Assembly: GCF_900187455.1 (NCBI RefSeq)
Contig: NZ_FYDX01000005.1
Location: 248,001-312,000, forward strand
DNA length: 64,000 bases
From: Pseudomonas sp. Irchel 3E13
GTDB taxonomy: Bacteria > Pseudomonadota > Gammaproteobacteria > Pseudomonadales > Pseudomonadaceae
Reading direction: 5' to 3'
Shown: piece by piece, positions 16,320-26,514 of the stretch
Numbering within the stretch: position 1 is the stretch's first letter
How the letters are laid out: each line of letters starts with the position of its first letter
The notes under the pieces: generated by a model
The model's database searches: none
Told to the model about the DNA's origin: nothing
The model's input: only the letters and a program-made list of their open reading frames with translations
Position numbers and translations under genes: made by a program

Positions 16320-17326
16320 TGGCTTTCGCCGATCGCCTGCTGGAGGCCTGGTATAAAGGCCATCCACTGCTTGCGCTGTTGTCCCCGCTGGAAGCGCTAT
16401 ACCGCAAGGTGGTGCGCGGCAAGCGCGAGCGTTTTCTGGCGGGGCAGGGTGATATCTACCGCGCGCCCGTGCCGGTGCTGGTGGTGGGCAACATCACCGT
16501 AGGCGGCACCGGCAAGACCCCGCTGATTCTCTTTCTGATCGAGCATTGTCGCCAGCGCGGCCTGCGCGTTGGCGTCGTCAGCCGTGGCTACGGCGCCACG
16601 CCGCCACAGTTGCCCTGGCGGGTACGCGCCGACCAGCCGGCCAGTCAGGCCGGTGACGAGCCGCTGTTGATCGTCCAGCGCAGCGGTGTACCGCTGATGA
16701 TCGACCCGGACCGTTCGCAAGCGGTGCGTGCGCTGCTTGAGGCCGAGCCGCTGGACCTGATTCTCTGCGACGACGGCCTGCAGCACTATCGCCTGGCTCG
16801 CGACCTGGAACTGGTGCTGATCGATGCTGCCCGCGGTCTCGGTAATCGCCGTTGTCTGCCTGCGGGACCATTGCGTGAACCGGTCGAGCGTCTGCAAGAG
16901 GTCGATGCGCTGCTCTACAACGGGGCTGCGGCAGATCGCGAAGACGGTTTCGCGTTCACTCTCCAGCCCACCGCGCTGGTCAACCTGAGCAGCGGCGAGC
17001 GCCGCCCGCTGGATCACTTCCCCGCTGGCCAGGCGTTGCATGCCGTGGCTGGCATCGGTAACCCGCAACGTTTCTTCAATACCTTGCAGGGACTAAACTG
17101 GCAGCCTGTGCCGCATCCCTTCGCCGATCACGCCGCCTTCAGCCCGGAAGCCCTGAGCTTCAGTCCGACGCTGCCGGTGGTGATGACCGAGAAGGATGCT
17201 GTGAAATGCCGCAGTTTCGCCGCGCCGGACTGGTGGTACCTTGCCGTCGACGCACAGCCGTCGCCGGCTTTCGTGCGTTGGCTCGATGAGCAACTGACGC
17301 GCCTGCTGCCGGCCCGGCAGCCCTGA
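16319..17326 (+). CDS. lpxK: Tetraacyldisaccharide 4'-kinase LpxK
   Basis: This 335-residue inner-membrane-associated kinase phosphorylates the 4' position of the lipid A precursor to give lipid IVA. The P-loop [13 protein letters not shown] sits at about 59-71. [20 protein letters not shown] and MTEKDAVKC (about 279) are family motifs. The N-terminal helix [18 protein letters not shown] mediates membrane association. It is translationally coupled to exbD and precedes kdsB, placing lipid A and Kdo steps in one operon. Confidence 0.96.
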   Translation: MAFADRLLEAWYKGHPLLALLSPLEALYRKVVRGKRERFLAGQGDIYRAPVPVLVVGNITVGGTGKTPLILFLIEHCRQRGLRVGVVSRGYGATPPQLPWRVRADQPASQAGDEPLLIVQRSGVPLMIDPDRSQAVRALLEAEPLDLILCDDGLQHYRLARDLELVLIDAARGLGNRRCLPAGPLREPVERLQEVDALLYNGAAADREDGFAFTLQPTALVNLSSGERRPLDHFPAGQALHAVAGIGNPQRFFNTLQGLNWQPVPHPFADHAAFSPEALSFSPTLPVVMTEKDAVKCRSFAAPDWWYLAVDAQPSPAFVRWLDEQLTRLLPARQP

Positions 17327-17364
17327 TTCTTTTCTGTTTCCGGCCACACGCCTGAGGACTTTCC

Positions 17365-17550
17365 ATGGACACCAAACTGCTCGATATCCTCGCTTGCCCG
17401 ATCACCAAAGGCCCCCTCAAGCTCAGCGCCGACAAGACCGAGCTGATCAGCAAGGGCGCCGGCCTGGCCTATCCGGTTCGGGACGGCATTCCGGTGATGC
17501 TGGAAAGCGAAGCCCGTACCCTTACTGATGACGAGCGCCTGGACAAATGA
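17365..17550 (+). CDS. Trm112/YcaR-family protein
   Basis: This 61-residue protein begins [14 protein letters not shown] and has [15 protein letters not shown], the Trm112p-like fold seen in bacterial YcaR. It keeps a single cysteine rather than a full zinc site. The gene sits between lpxK and kdsB in most gamma-proteobacteria. Its role is not firmly known; Trm112 proteins elsewhere activate methyltransferases. It overlaps kdsB by 4 bp. Confidence 0.9.
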   Translation: MDTKLLDILACPITKGPLKLSADKTELISKGAGLAYPVRDGIPVMLESEARTLTDDERLDK

Positions 17551-18311
17551 GCGTTGCCTTCACTGTCGTGATCCCGGCCCGCCTGCGCTCGACACGCCTG
17601 CCAGGCAAGCCGTTGCTGCCCATCGCCGGCAAGCCGATGGTCCAGCATGTCTGGGAGCAGGCGCGTAAAAGCAGTGCCGCCCGGGTGGTCATCGCCACCG
17701 ACGATCCCGGCATTGTCGAGGCCTGCAAGGCCTTCGGTGCCGAGGTGCTGCTGACCCGTGAAGACCATGAATCCGGCACCGACCGCCTGGCCGAAGTGGC
17801 CGCCGCCCTGGGCCTGCCGGCCGATGCCATCCTGGTCAACGTTCAGGGTGACGAGCCGCTGATCCCGCCCTCGATCATCGACCAGGTGGCGGCCAACCTG
17901 GCCGAGCATCCGGAGGCAGGCATCGCCACCCTCGGCGAGCCTATCGAAGACGTCGAGTCGCTGTTCAACCCCAACGTGGTCAAGGTGGTCGCCGACTGCA
18001 ACGGCCTGGCCCTGACTTTCAGTCGGGCGCCGTTGCCCTGGGCTCGCGATGCCTTCGCCAAGAGCCGTGACCGCTTGCCTGAAGGCGTGCCTTATCGTCG
18101 CCACATCGGCATGTACGCCTACCGCGCGGGTTTCTTGCAGGACTTCGTGGGTTGGGGCCCGTGCTGGCTGGAGAAGGCCGAGGCACTGGAACAACTGCGA
18201 GCGCTTTGGCATGGCGTGCGGATTCATGTGGCCGATGCCCTGGAAGCGCCGCCTGTTGGCGTTGATACCCCGGAAGACCTGGAGCGCGTGCGGCGCTTGC
18301 TGGAGGCTTGA
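17547..18311 (+). CDS. kdsB: 3-deoxy-manno-octulosonate cytidylyltransferase KdsB
   Basis: The 254-residue enzyme couples CTP and Kdo to CMP-Kdo, the activated sugar for the LPS inner core. The N-terminal nucleotide-binding motif [17 protein letters not shown] and the VNVQGDEPL and [11 protein letters not shown] blocks are diagnostic. It overlaps the preceding YcaR gene (ATGA) and the following phosphatase gene (TGATG). Confidence 0.97.
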   Translation: MSVAFTVVIPARLRSTRLPGKPLLPIAGKPMVQHVWEQARKSSAARVVIATDDPGIVEACKAFGAEVLLTREDHESGTDRLAEVAAALGLPADAILVNVQGDEPLIPPSIIDQVAANLAEHPEAGIATLGEPIEDVESLFNPNVVKVVADCNGLALTFSRAPLPWARDAFAKSRDRLPEGVPYRRHIGMYAYRAGFLQDFVGWGPCWLEKAEALEQLRALWHGVRIHVADALEAPPVGVDTPEDLERVRRLLEA

Positions 18312-18775
18312 TGCGCGTTCTGTTCGTTTGCCTCGGCAATATCTGCCGCTCGCCGACCGCCGAAGGTGTACTGCGTCATCAATTGACGGAAGCCGGGCTT
18401 GCCGATGTGATCGAAGTTGCCTCGGCCGGGACCGGTGACTGGCATGTCGGCAAGCAGCCCGACAGCCGCACCCGCCGTGCCGCGCAACTGCGCGGTTACG
18501 ATCTGTCCAGCCAGCGTGCGCAGCAGGTCCGCGTCGAGCACTTCAACGAGTACGACCTGATCCTGGCCATGGACAAGAGCAATCTTGCCAACCTGCAGAG
18601 CCTGCGGCCTGGGCACGCGACCGCTGAACTGGACCTGTTCCTGCGTCGTTACGACGGCGCTATCGATGAAGTTCCGGATCCTTACTACGGCGGCGAACAG
18701 GGCTTCGAGCAGGTGCTCGACCTGATCGAGGCGGCGTGCCGCGGGCTGGTTGTCGAATTGAAGGGGCGTCTATGA
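18311..18775 (+). CDS. Low-molecular-weight protein tyrosine phosphatase
   Basis: The 154-residue enzyme carries the CX5R phosphate loop CLGNICRS (C7-S14) and the general-acid region DPYYGG (about 119). I use the ATG at 18311, overlapping the kdsB stop by one base; a TTG three bases upstream is less likely. In an LPS/peptidoglycan operon it might dephosphorylate a polysaccharide tyrosine kinase, but no such kinase is in the window. It overlaps murB by 4 bp. Confidence 0.92.
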   Translation: MRVLFVCLGNICRSPTAEGVLRHQLTEAGLADVIEVASAGTGDWHVGKQPDSRTRRAAQLRGYDLSSQRAQQVRVEHFNEYDLILAMDKSNLANLQSLRPGHATAELDLFLRRYDGAIDEVPDPYYGGEQGFEQVLDLIEAACRGLVVELKGRL

Positions 18776-19791
18776 GCGCGGCCGTGCAATCTCAGGTCTC
18801 CCTCAAACCGTTCAACAGCTTCGGTATCGAGGTGAAGGCGCGTTACTTTGCCCAAGCCCGCAGCGATGACGACGTTCGTGGTTTGCTGGCCTATGCCGGC
18901 GAGCACCAATTGCCCGTGATGGTGATTGGCGGTGGCAGTAACCTGCTGCTGACTCAGGACATTCCGGCGCTGGTGGTGCGGATGGACAGTTCCGGTATCC
19001 GGCTGCTGTCCGACGATGCCGGGCGGGTGGTGGTTGAGGCGGAAGCGGGCGAGCCCTGGCATCCGTTCGTGCAGTGGACGCTGGCGCATGGTCTGGTCGG
19101 GCTGGAGAATTTGAGCCTGATTCCGGGGACCGTGGGTGCGGCGCCGATGCAGAACATTGGCGCCTATGGCGTCGAAATCAAGGATGTCTTCGCCGGCCTG
19201 ACCGCGCTGGACCGCCAGACCGGCGAGTTGCGCGACTTTAGCCTGGAAGAGTGCGACTTCGCTTATCGCGACAGCTACTTCAAGCGTAACCCGGGGCGTT
19301 GGGTGATTTTGCGGGTGCGCTTCGCGCTGGGCCGCAACGCGCCGCTGCATCTGGATTACGGGCCTGTACGTCAGCGTCTCAGCGAGCACGGCATCGAACA
19401 GCCGAGCGCGCAGCAGGTCAGCGACGCCATCTGCAGCATTCGCCGGGAGAAACTGCCGGATCCGGCGCAGTTGGGCAACGCCGGGAGCTTTTTCAAGAAC
19501 CCGGTGATCAGTGCTGAACTGGCGGCGCGTATTCGTCTGGATCAACCGAGCCTGGTGGCTTATCCACAGGCTGATGGCCAGGTGAAGCTGGCTGCGGGCT
19601 GGTTGATCGAAACGGCGGGCTGGAAGGGGTATCGCGATGGCGATGCTGGTGTGCACCAGTTGCAGGCGCTGGTGTTGGTCAATCATGGTCAAGCCAGCGG
19701 CTCGCAGTTGCATGAGCTGGCCCGGAAGATCCAGGCTGATATCTTCAAGCGCTTTGGTGTCGAGCTGGAGATGGAGCCGAATCTGTACTGA
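18772..19791 (+). CDS. murB: UDP-N-acetylenolpyruvoylglucosamine reductase MurB
   Basis: The 339-residue flavoenzyme reduces UDP-GlcNAc-enolpyruvate to UDP-MurNAc with NADPH in cytoplasmic peptidoglycan synthesis. FAD-binding blocks are GGGSNLLL and IPGTVGAAPMQNIGAYGVE. The proton-donor serine is in GNAGSFFKNP. The length and extra loop match the type I (E. coli-like) form. The ATG at 18772 overlaps the phosphatase stop. It is the last gene of the operon, followed by a terminator. Confidence 0.97.
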   Translation: MSAAVQSQVSLKPFNSFGIEVKARYFAQARSDDDVRGLLAYAGEHQLPVMVIGGGSNLLLTQDIPALVVRMDSSGIRLLSDDAGRVVVEAEAGEPWHPFVQWTLAHGLVGLENLSLIPGTVGAAPMQNIGAYGVEIKDVFAGLTALDRQTGELRDFSLEECDFAYRDSYFKRNPGRWVILRVRFALGRNAPLHLDYGPVRQRLSEHGIEQPSAQQVSDAICSIRREKLPDPAQLGNAGSFFKNPVISAELAARIRLDQPSLVAYPQADGQVKLAAGWLIETAGWKGYRDGDAGVHQLQALVLVNHGQASGSQLHELARKIQADIFKRFGVELEMEPNLY

Positions 19792-19800
19792 GGTTTTTGG

Positions 19801-19832
19801 GCGCGGAGGGCTTGGTGCTCCGCGCTTTTTTC
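19801..19832 (+). terminator. Intrinsic terminator of the exbB-murB operon
   Basis: GCGCGGAG/CTCCGCGC forms an 8-bp stem with a 9-nt loop followed by six T residues, ten bases after the murB stop. Confidence 0.88.
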
Positions 19833-19842
19833 AAGGCTGAAT

Positions 19843-19880
19843 AAAAAAGCCCCGCCAGCTTTCACTGGCGGGGCTTTTTA
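19843..19880. terminator. Bidirectional terminator between murB and rne
   Basis: GCCCCGCCAG/CTGGCGGGGC (10 bp) has a 6-nt loop, an A-run on the left and a T-run on the right, so it can act on both strands. On the minus strand it ends rne. Confidence 0.9.
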
Positions 19881-19891
19881 TTGCCTTGGCG

Positions 19892-22800
19892 TTAGAACAG
19901 TGGCTTCTGTTCTTCCGTGGTTTCCAGGGTCTTCGGAGCTGGCGCTTCAACCGCGTCGGCAGGCGTTTCTTCCTGCTGGACCGGAGCCTCGACAACTGGC
20001 CCGGCTTCGGCAACAACTACCTCGGCAGTGACCGCTGCGCTGGCTGCAGCAGCAGCGGCTGCTTCGGCTTCACGCTTGCGGCGACGCACTTCACGAGGGT
20101 CGTTAGGTGCACGGCCATTCGCCAGGGTTGCTACCGGTGCTTCGGTTTCGGCTGGCTGTTCTGCCGGCGCTTCCTCGGCAACAACGGCTGGCGCCGCCGG
20201 AGCTGGGGCTTCTACCGGAGCGGGTTCAGCAGCAACCGGCTCGACCACCACTACTGGCTCCTGAACTTCAGGTTGCACAGCGGCGACTGGCTCGGCCTCG
20301 ACAGGTGCAGGCACCTCGACAGGGGCTTCGACTGGCTGTGGTGCAGCTTCGACGACCTCAACAACCGGAGCGGCAGTCGGCTCGACAACTTCGACTACGG
20401 CGACGGGTTGCTCGACGACCGGCGCGATGCTGGTTTCGACCGCTTCGGCAGCAGGCTGGACCGCTTCGGCAACTTCTGCGATTTCAGTTTGCAGGGAGGT
20501 TGCTTCGACTGGCTTGACCGCTTCTTCAACTACAGCAGTAGCGCGCTCGGCCTGCTCGTTGGCTTGCGCCTCGGCGTTGGCGCTGATGTTGCTGGTCGCT
20601 ACCGCGGCCGTTACGGCCAGGCCGGCAGCCAGTTCGGCGCCGGTAGGCTCCAGGTCTTCGTCGGTGCCATCTTCGCTGCCTTCCACGACGTTGCCATTGG
20701 CATCGCGCTGGCGCTCACGACGATTGCTGCGACGACGCTGACCGCGGGAGCGGCGACGTGGACGTTCGCCTTCGGCGCCTTCCTGGTTATCGTCCTGCAG
20801 CAGTTCTTCGTTTGGCAGTTGCTCTTCAGCAGCCTCTTCTACCTGCTCGGCAGGGCGTGGCTGACGCTCTTCACGCGGTGGACGCGGCTGGCGCTCCTCG
20901 CGGGGTGCACGTTCTTCGCGGGGGGCGCGTTCTTCACGAGGTGCACGCTCTTCACGTGGAGCGCGTTCCTCACGAGGTGCACGTTCTTCGCGCGGTGCGC
21001 GCTCTTCGCGTGGTGCACGTTCTTCACGCGGCTGGCGCTCTTCGCGTGGCGCACGCTCAGGACGTTCTTCACGAACGGCAGGGGTGGCATCCAGTGGCTC
21101 GCGCAGTTCGCGGACCGGACGGTCTTCGCGAGGACGACGCTCTTCACGCGGTGGACGCGGCTGGCGTTCTTCGCGTGGGGCACGAGGTGCGCGCTCTTCG
21201 CGGTTCTGCACTTCCTCGCGAGGCTGACGCTCTTCACGTGGGGCGCGTTCCGCTCGCTCTTCGCGTGGCTTGCGATCTTCGTCGCGACGACCGTTGCGGT
21301 TGCGGCTCTGCTGGCGACCGTTGCGACGCTCTTCGTTGCGCTGCGGGCGCTCGGCGGCAGGCTTCTCGGCAGCAGCAGGTGCGCTGACAGGCTCATCCTT
21401 GCCGGCGAACAGGCTGACCAGCGATTTCACCAGGCCCTTGAACAGGCTTGGTTCCGGTGCGACATGCACAGGGGCCGGAGCAGGTTGCTCGTCAGCGGCC
21501 GGTACCGGGGCGTTGGCGCGGGCCGGGGCAGTCTTGACCGCAGCTTCCTGGCGAACCAGGGTGCGGGTCGCGGCGGCGGGTTGAACTTCTTCAACCTCGG
21601 CAGCGGCGATTTCGTAGCTGGACTGGCCGGTCAGGGCTTCCGGGTTGTCATCGCGCAGACGCTGGACTTCGAAGTGCGGCGTCTCGAGGTGATCGTTCGG
21701 CAGGATGATGATGCGGGCGCGAGTACGCAGTTCGATCTTGGTGATCGAGTTGCGTTTTTCGTTGAGCAGGAAGGCGGCGACCGGAATCGGGACCTGGGCG
21801 CGGACTTCGGCGGTGCGGTCCTTCAGGGCTTCTTCTTCGATCAGGCGCAGGATGGCCAGCGACAGGGACTCGACGTCACGGATGATGCCGGTGCCACTGC
21901 AACGTGGGCAAACGATGCCGCTGCTCTCGCCGAGTGAAGGGCGCAGGCGCTGACGGGACATTTCCAGCAGGCCGAAGCGCGAGATGCGACCGACCTGAAC
22001 GCGAGCGCGGTCGGCTTCGAGGCATTCGCGGACTTTTTCTTCGACGGCACGCTGGTTCTTGGCCGGCGTCATGTCGATGAAGTCGATGACGATCAGGCCG
22101 CCGATGTCACGCAGACGCAGTTGGCGGGCGATTTCCTCGGCCGCCTCCAGGTTGGTCTGCAGCGCGGTTTCCTCGATGTCGCTGCCCTTGGTGGCGCGCG
22201 CCGAGTTGATGTCGATGGAAACCAGGGCTTCGGTCGGGTCGATCACGATCGAGCCACCGGACGGCAGGTCGACTACGCGCTGGAAGGCGGTTTCGATCTG
22301 GCTTTCGATCTGGAAGCGGTTGAACAGCGGAACGCTGTCTTCGTACAGCTTGATCTTGCTGGCGTACTGCGGCATGACCTGGCGGATGAAGGTCAGGGCT
22401 TCTTCCTGGGCATCGATGCTGTCGATCAGCACTTCGCCGATGTCCTGGCGCAGGTAGTCGCGGATGGCGCGGATGATGACGTTGCTTTCCTGGTAGATCA
22501 GGAATGGCGCGGAGCGGTCTTGCGAAGCTTCCTTGATCGCGGTCCAGAGTTGCAGCAGGTAATCCAAGTCCCATTGCATCTCTTCGCTGCTGCGGCCAAG
22601 GCCGGCGGTGCGAACGATCAGGCCCATGTCGGCAGGGGCTACCAGGCCGTTGAGGGCCTCGCGCAGTTCATTGCGCTCTTCGCCTTCGATGCGGCGGGAG
22701 ATACCGCCGGCACGCGGGTTGTTCGGCATCAGGACCAGATAGCGGCCAGCGAGGCTGATGAAGGTGGTCAGGGCGGCGCCCTTGTTGCCACGCTCTTCTT

Positions 22801-23110
22801 TCTCGACCTGGACGATGACTTCCTGGCCTTCGCTCAGCACTTCCTTGATGTTCACCCGGCCTTCGGGCGACTTCTTGAAGTACTCGCGGGAAATTTCTTT
22901 CAGGGGCAGGAAACCATGACGCTCGGAACCGAAGTCGACGAAAGCGGCTTCGAGGCTGGGTTCGATACGGGTAATCCGGCCTTTGTAGATGTTGGCCTTC
23001 TTCTGCTCGCGGGCACCGGACTCGATGTCCAGGTCGTAGAGGCGTTGGCCGTCTACCAGAGCAACGCGCAACTCTTCGGGTTGAGTCGCGTTAATCAGCA
23101 TTCTTTTCAT
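19892..23110 (-). CDS. rne: Ribonuclease E
   Basis: The 1072-residue endoribonuclease organises the RNA degradosome and processes 5S rRNA and tRNA. The N-terminal half holds the S1 domain (about 35-120), the DNase I-like catalytic part with its two metal-binding aspartates ([13 protein letters not shown] and [11 protein letters not shown]), and the zinc-link CPRCSGTG. The C-terminal half is low complexity: Arg/Pro/Glu-rich, with nine consecutive ER(A/Q)PRE hexads, then an Ala/Val/Pro/Glu tail ending EEQKPLF. The start at [10 protein letters not shown] matches the family; the 16 upstream residues of the open frame are leader. A long 5' leader is predicted. Confidence 0.97.
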   Translation of the reverse strand: MKRMLINATQPEELRVALVDGQRLYDLDIESGAREQKKANIYKGRITRIEPSLEAAFVDFGSERHGFLPLKEISREYFKKSPEGRVNIKEVLSEGQEVIVQVEKEERGNKGAALTTFISLAGRYLVLMPNNPRAGGISRRIEGEERNELREALNGLVAPADMGLIVRTAGLGRSSEEMQWDLDYLLQLWTAIKEASQDRSAPFLIYQESNVIIRAIRDYLRQDIGEVLIDSIDAQEEALTFIRQVMPQYASKIKLYEDSVPLFNRFQIESQIETAFQRVVDLPSGGSIVIDPTEALVSIDINSARATKGSDIEETALQTNLEAAEEIARQLRLRDIGGLIVIDFIDMTPAKNQRAVEEKVRECLEADRARVQVGRISRFGLLEMSRQRLRPSLGESSGIVCPRCSGTGIIRDVESLSLAILRLIEEEALKDRTAEVRAQVPIPVAAFLLNEKRNSITKIELRTRARIIILPNDHLETPHFEVQRLRDDNPEALTGQSSYEIAAAEVEEVQPAAATRTLVRQEAAVKTAPARANAPVPAADEQPAPAPVHVAPEPSLFKGLVKSLVSLFAGKDEPVSAPAAAEKPAAERPQRNEERRNGRQQSRNRNGRRDEDRKPREERAERAPREERQPREEVQNREERAPRAPREERQPRPPREERRPREDRPVRELREPLDATPAVREERPERAPREERQPREERAPREERAPREERAPREERAPREERAPREERAPREERAPREERQPRPPREERQPRPAEQVEEAAEEQLPNEELLQDDNQEGAEGERPRRRSRGQRRRSNRRERQRDANGNVVEGSEDGTDEDLEPTGAELAAGLAVTAAVATSNISANAEAQANEQAERATAVVEEAVKPVEATSLQTEIAEVAEAVQPAAEAVETSIAPVVEQPVAVVEVVEPTAAPVVEVVEAAPQPVEAPVEVPAPVEAEPVAAVQPEVQEPVVVVEPVAAEPAPVEAPAPAAPAVVAEEAPAEQPAETEAPVATLANGRAPNDPREVRRRKREAEAAAAAAASAAVTAEVVVAEAGPVVEAPVQQEETPADAVEAPAPKTLETTEEQKPLF
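20899..21060 (-). repeat. Nine tandem 18-bp units in rne encoding ER(A/Q)PRE
   Basis: Nine in-frame 18-bp units each encode a six-residue ER(A/Q)PRE repeat in the RNase E scaffold region. Unit 8 in plus-strand order carries Gln. The units differ mainly at synonymous positions, so the peptide is better conserved than the DNA. Confidence 0.9.
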
Positions 23111-23787
23111 GTAATACCGTCGGTTTCCGGGCTGCCGGAAACGGCGTTCGGCACACACGACTTCTTCACGGTCGGTGTCAGGTGCGTCAGGGGTGGCGAA
23201 CCATCCCGTGTCCAGCGGTATTCGGTCGACTGATATCCAGTGCTCACGAAACCGCGACGACGCTTCCTGCTTGCTGTGGTGTCATGCACTCAGTCAGGAG
23301 GAGGAATCAGCCTTCGGCCATGGACGCCCGGGGGCATCTCGATCAAGACCAGGTCCTGTCGCGGAGCCAGGGGCCCGCGGGTTGGACGCGGTACTACACG
23401 GTCCGACGGTTGTGCATCTCCACCCTACACGTATCCCTGAAAGTCGGGTGCTGCCGCGCGCTGAATCCGCAACGGGTTGCATTTATCGCCGGCTCAATTC
23501 GGGAGCCCGCGCATTTTCATGGCTAAGGCTGGTATTTCCGAAGTATTCGCCATGACTGCGTGGAAGCGTTGGCACTGAAGGAGTGGCATCGAAAAAAAAC
23601 GGGGTGGGAGGGTCAAATACCGCTCTTATTGTTTTTTATCGGTCTTCTCTCATCGGTGCTGGTGGCGATTCCAGGCATTTCTGTAAACTGGCGAAAGCCC
23701 CGTCGGACGGCCTCGCGTCCTCAAGAATTGCGTAGGTCAGGGCAGGCTTGAAGCCATTGGTCCGCTGGCCAGCCGCTTTTGGCGGCG
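23111..23787 (-). promoter_or_regulatory. Predicted long 5' untranslated leader of rne
   Basis: About 677 bases lie between the predicted rne start site and its ATG. I see no protein-coding gene on either strand; the open frames here lack ribosome-binding sites and family features. In E. coli the rne leader (about 360 nt) is an RNase E autoregulation target. A similar role is inferred from position and length only. Confidence 0.6.
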
Positions 23788-23793
23788 TTCGCG

Positions 23794-23822
23794 ACTATAG
23801 CAGCAATCATTAAGTGCTTCAA
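23794..23822 (-). promoter_or_regulatory. Sigma-70 promoter for rne
   Basis: On the minus strand, -35 TTGAAG (complement of 23817-23822), a 17-bp spacer and -10 TATAGT (complement of 23794-23799) make a near-consensus promoter pointing to rne. Confidence 0.75.
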
Positions 23823-23839
23823 ATCCATAAAAAATTGTT

Positions 23840-24808
23840 ATGATCCCGCAAATGACGACCAATACCCCCCCGGCTTCCAGTGTTCAACTGATTGAAGTCG
23901 CGCCGGAACTTGCCGGCCAGCGCATCGATAATTTCCTCATCAACGTCCTCAAGGGCGTTCCCAAGACCTTGATTTACCGCATTGTGCGTAAAGGCGAAGT
24001 GCGGGTTAACAAAGGTCGGATCAAGCCTGAATACAAGCTGCAGGCCGGCGATGTTGTCCGTGTCCCGCCCGTTCGTCTGCCTGAGCGCGACGCACCGGTT
24101 CCGGTAGCCCAGGGCCTGTTGCAGCGACTGGAAGCCGCCATTGTCTACGAAGACAAGGCGCTGATCGTGCTCAACAAGCCGGCCGGCATCGCCGTGCATG
24201 GTGGTAGCGGCCTGAACTTTGGCGTGATCGAAGCATTCCGGCAGTTGCGTCCTGACACCAAGGAGCTGGAGTTGGTCCATCGCCTGGACCGTGACACCTC
24301 CGGGCTGTTGATGATCGCCAAGAAGCGCAGCATGTTGCGCCATCTGCATACTGCGTTGCGCGGCGACGGCATCGACAAACGGTATATGGCTCTGGTTCGC
24401 GGACACTGGGCGACCGCCAAGAAGCAGGTCAATGCTCCGTTGCTCAAGAGCAACCTGCGCTCCGGGGAGCGGATGGTCGAGGTCAATGAAGAAGGCAAGG
24501 AGGCGCTGACGATCTTCCGTGTCCTGCGCCGTTTCGGTGATTTCGCAACCATGGTCGAGGCTCGCCCCATCACGGGTCGGACCCACCAGATCCGCGTGCA
24601 TGCCTTGCACGCCGGGCACTGCATCGCTGGCGACAGCAAATACGGCGACGAAGACTTCACGCGGGAAATCCGCGAGCTGGGTGGCAAGCGTCTGTTCCTG
24701 CATGCTTATGCCCTGACCGTGCCGCTGCCGGATGGTGGTGAGCTGAAGCTTGAGGCGCCGGTGGATGAAATGTGGTCCCAGACCGTGGAGCGACTGAGTG
24801 CAGCGTGA
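23840..24808 (+). CDS. rluC: 23S rRNA pseudouridine synthase RluC
   Basis: The 322-residue enzyme modifies U955, U2504 and U2580 of 23S rRNA in E. coli. It has an N-terminal S4 domain (about 20-80: [30 protein letters not shown]) and the catalytic Asp in [11 protein letters not shown]. The start is ambiguous: ATG at 23840 or ATG at 23852 (318 aa), neither with a Shine-Dalgarno. A -10-like TATGAT overlaps the first ATG, which would favour the second start. It is divergent from rne. Confidence 0.93.
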   Translation: MIPQMTTNTPPASSVQLIEVAPELAGQRIDNFLINVLKGVPKTLIYRIVRKGEVRVNKGRIKPEYKLQAGDVVRVPPVRLPERDAPVPVAQGLLQRLEAAIVYEDKALIVLNKPAGIAVHGGSGLNFGVIEAFRQLRPDTKELELVHRLDRDTSGLLMIAKKRSMLRHLHTALRGDGIDKRYMALVRGHWATAKKQVNAPLLKSNLRSGERMVEVNEEGKEALTIFRVLRRFGDFATMVEARPITGRTHQIRVHALHAGHCIAGDSKYGDEDFTREIRELGGKRLFLHAYALTVPLPDGGELKLEAPVDEMWSQTVERLSAA

Positions 24809-25478
24809 TTACGATCTGCTGATTTTCGATTGGGACGGCACGCTGGCCGACTCGATCGGTCGCATTGTCGAGGCGATGCACGCTGCCGCGCAGCGTGCGG
24901 GCTATCCATTGTGCGAGGGCGACGCGGTCAAGGGCATCATTGGCCTGGCGCTGCCTGAGGCGATCAGCACGCTGTACCCCGAGTTGGTGGAGGCCGAAGT
25001 CATGGCATTCCGTCAGCACTACGCCGATATCTACATGGCTCTGGATGACCAGCCTTCGCCGCTGTTTCCCGGTGTTATCGAGGCGCTGGACGCTTTTCGC
25101 GCCGAGGGCTACCGTCTGGCAGTGGCTACCGGCAAGGCCCGGCGGGGGCTGGATCGAGTGCTGCGGGCCAATGGCTGGGAGGATTTCTTCGATATCACCC
25201 GCGCTGCCGATGAGAGTCGGGGCAAGCCTGATCCGTTGATGCTGCAGGAAATTCTCGATCATTGCCGAGTCCCCGCGTCCCGTGCCTTGATGGTCGGGGA
25301 CTCTTCGTTCGACCTGCTCATGGCGCAAAACGCCGGGATGCACTCGGTGGCGGTGGGTTATGGGGCAATGTCGCTGGAAGCGCTGAGCGTTTATGAACCG
25401 CAGTTGTCTATCGAACACTTCTCACAGTTGCAGGCCTGGCTTGGTCGGGTTGCTGCACCGGAACTCCAGGGTAGGTAA
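24798..25478 (+). CDS. HAD-family hydrolase (phosphoglycolate phosphatase-like)
   Basis: The 226-residue protein has HAD motif [11 protein letters not shown] (nucleophile Asp), a cap domain, motif II/III region ATGKARRGL and motif [14 protein letters not shown]. It begins with GTG seven bases after GGAG and overlaps the rluC stop by 11 bp, so the two are coupled. P. aeruginosa has the same rluC-HAD-S49 peptidase order (PA2975-PA2973). The substrate is unknown; small phosphoesters are usual for the subfamily. Confidence 0.9.
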   Translation: MQRDYDLLIFDWDGTLADSIGRIVEAMHAAAQRAGYPLCEGDAVKGIIGLALPEAISTLYPELVEAEVMAFRQHYADIYMALDDQPSPLFPGVIEALDAFRAEGYRLAVATGKARRGLDRVLRANGWEDFFDITRAADESRGKPDPLMLQEILDHCRVPASRALMVGDSSFDLLMAQNAGMHSVAVGYGAMSLEALSVYEPQLSIEHFSQLQAWLGRVAAPELQGR

Positions 25479-25480
25479 GC

Positions 25481-26464
25481 ATGGTCGATGAGTGGAAGGC
25501 GCCTCGCGAAGAGCAGAGCGAAGATGGCAAAAGCTGGAAGTTGCTGGAGAAAACCCTGCTGGCCGGTGTGCAGGAGCAGCGCCGAGCGCGGCGTTGGGGG
25601 ATATTTTTCAAGCTGCTGACCTTTCTCTACCTGTTCGGCCTCCTGTTCCTGCTGACGCCGTTGATGGATATGGAGAAGGGGGCGGTTGGTGGTTCCGGGC
25701 ATACCGCGCTGGTGGAATTGCGTGGTGTGATTGCCGATCAGGAAGAAGCCAGTGCTGACAACCTCATTGCCAGCCTGCGCGCGGCCTTCAAGGATCCCAA
25801 GACCAAAGCTGTGGTCATGCGTATCAACAGTCCTGGTGGTAGCCCGGTACAGTCCGGTTACGTCTACGACGAGATTCGTCGCCTGCGCGGCGAGTATCCC
25901 GATATCAAGCTTTATGCGGTCATCACCGACCTGGGCGCCTCCGGTGCTTACTACATCGCCAGCGCGGCTGATCAGATCTATGCCGACAAGGCCAGTCTCG
26001 TCGGTTCGATCGGTGTGACGGCTGCCGGTTACGGATTTGTCGGGACCATGGAAAAGCTCGGTGTCGAGCGGCGGACTTACACGGCAGGGGAGCACAAGGC
26101 GTTCCTTGACCCGTTCCAACCGCAGAAGCCCGAAGAGACGGCGTTCTGGCAGAGTGTGCTGGAAACCACTCACAAGCAGTTCATCGCCAGCGTGAAGCAG
26201 GGCCGTGGCGAGCGCCTGAAAGACAAGGAGCACCCTGAGCTGTTCAGCGGGTTGATCTGGTCTGGCGAGCAGGCCGTAGGCCTGGGCCTGGTAGATGCCT
26301 TGGGTAGTGCGGGCTATGTGGCGCGGGATGTCGTGGGCGAAAAGGATCTGGTGGACTTTACTGTCAAGGAGTCGCCGTTTGATCGCTTTTCCAAGCGTCT
26401 GGGTGCCAGCGTTGCTGAGCACCTGGCCATGTGGATGGGCTTCCAGGGTCCGACGCTGCGCTGA
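25481..26464 (+). CDS. sppA: Signal peptide peptidase SppA (S49 family)
   Basis: The 327-residue membrane peptidase has one N-terminal TM span at about 41-63 (FFKLLTFLYLFGLLFLLTPL) and one ClpP-like S49 domain. The catalytic Ser is in TDLGASGAYYIAS, with the partner Lys in the downstream ADKASLVGSIGV segment. It is the short single-domain form and cleaves leftover signal peptides at the inner membrane. It follows the HAD gene by 2 nt and ends at a bidirectional terminator. Confidence 0.92.
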   Translation: MVDEWKAPREEQSEDGKSWKLLEKTLLAGVQEQRRARRWGIFFKLLTFLYLFGLLFLLTPLMDMEKGAVGGSGHTALVELRGVIADQEEASADNLIASLRAAFKDPKTKAVVMRINSPGGSPVQSGYVYDEIRRLRGEYPDIKLYAVITDLGASGAYYIASAADQIYADKASLVGSIGVTAAGYGFVGTMEKLGVERRTYTAGEHKAFLDPFQPQKPEETAFWQSVLETTHKQFIASVKQGRGERLKDKEHPELFSGLIWSGEQAVGLGLVDALGSAGYVARDVVGEKDLVDFTVKESPFDRFSKRLGASVAEHLAMWMGFQGPTLR

Positions 26465-26478
26465 TTGTTGGTGCGATG

Positions 26479-26508
26479 AAAAAGCCGGTCCTGAGGGGCC
26501 GGCTTTTT
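26479..26508. terminator. Bidirectional terminator between sppA and yceF
   Basis: AAAAAGCCGG and CCGGCTTTTT flank a GC-rich loop and serve both convergent genes. Confidence 0.88.
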
Positions 26509-26514
26509 ATTGGG

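Noticed and set aside
20258..20600. Possible frameshift or horizontal insert in the Ala/Val/Glu-rich end of rne
   Set aside because: The frame is open throughout and ends in a sensible charged tail; low complexity is normal for RNase E C-termini.
20899..21060. CRISPR-like array suggested by regular 18-bp repeats
   Set aside because: The units are directly adjacent with no spacers, are in frame within rne and vary synonymously, so they are coding tandem repeats.
19886..21937. Long 683-codon plus-strand ORF opposite rne
   Set aside because: It is a mirror of the GC-biased, repeat-rich rne coding strand, with Phe/Arg/Trp-rich nonsense composition and no protein family.
23560..23751. 63-codon ORF upstream of rluC with a hydrophobic stretch
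   Set aside because: It lies antisense to the predicted rne leader, has no recognised family and its start lacks convincing context; composition is that of non-coding sequence.
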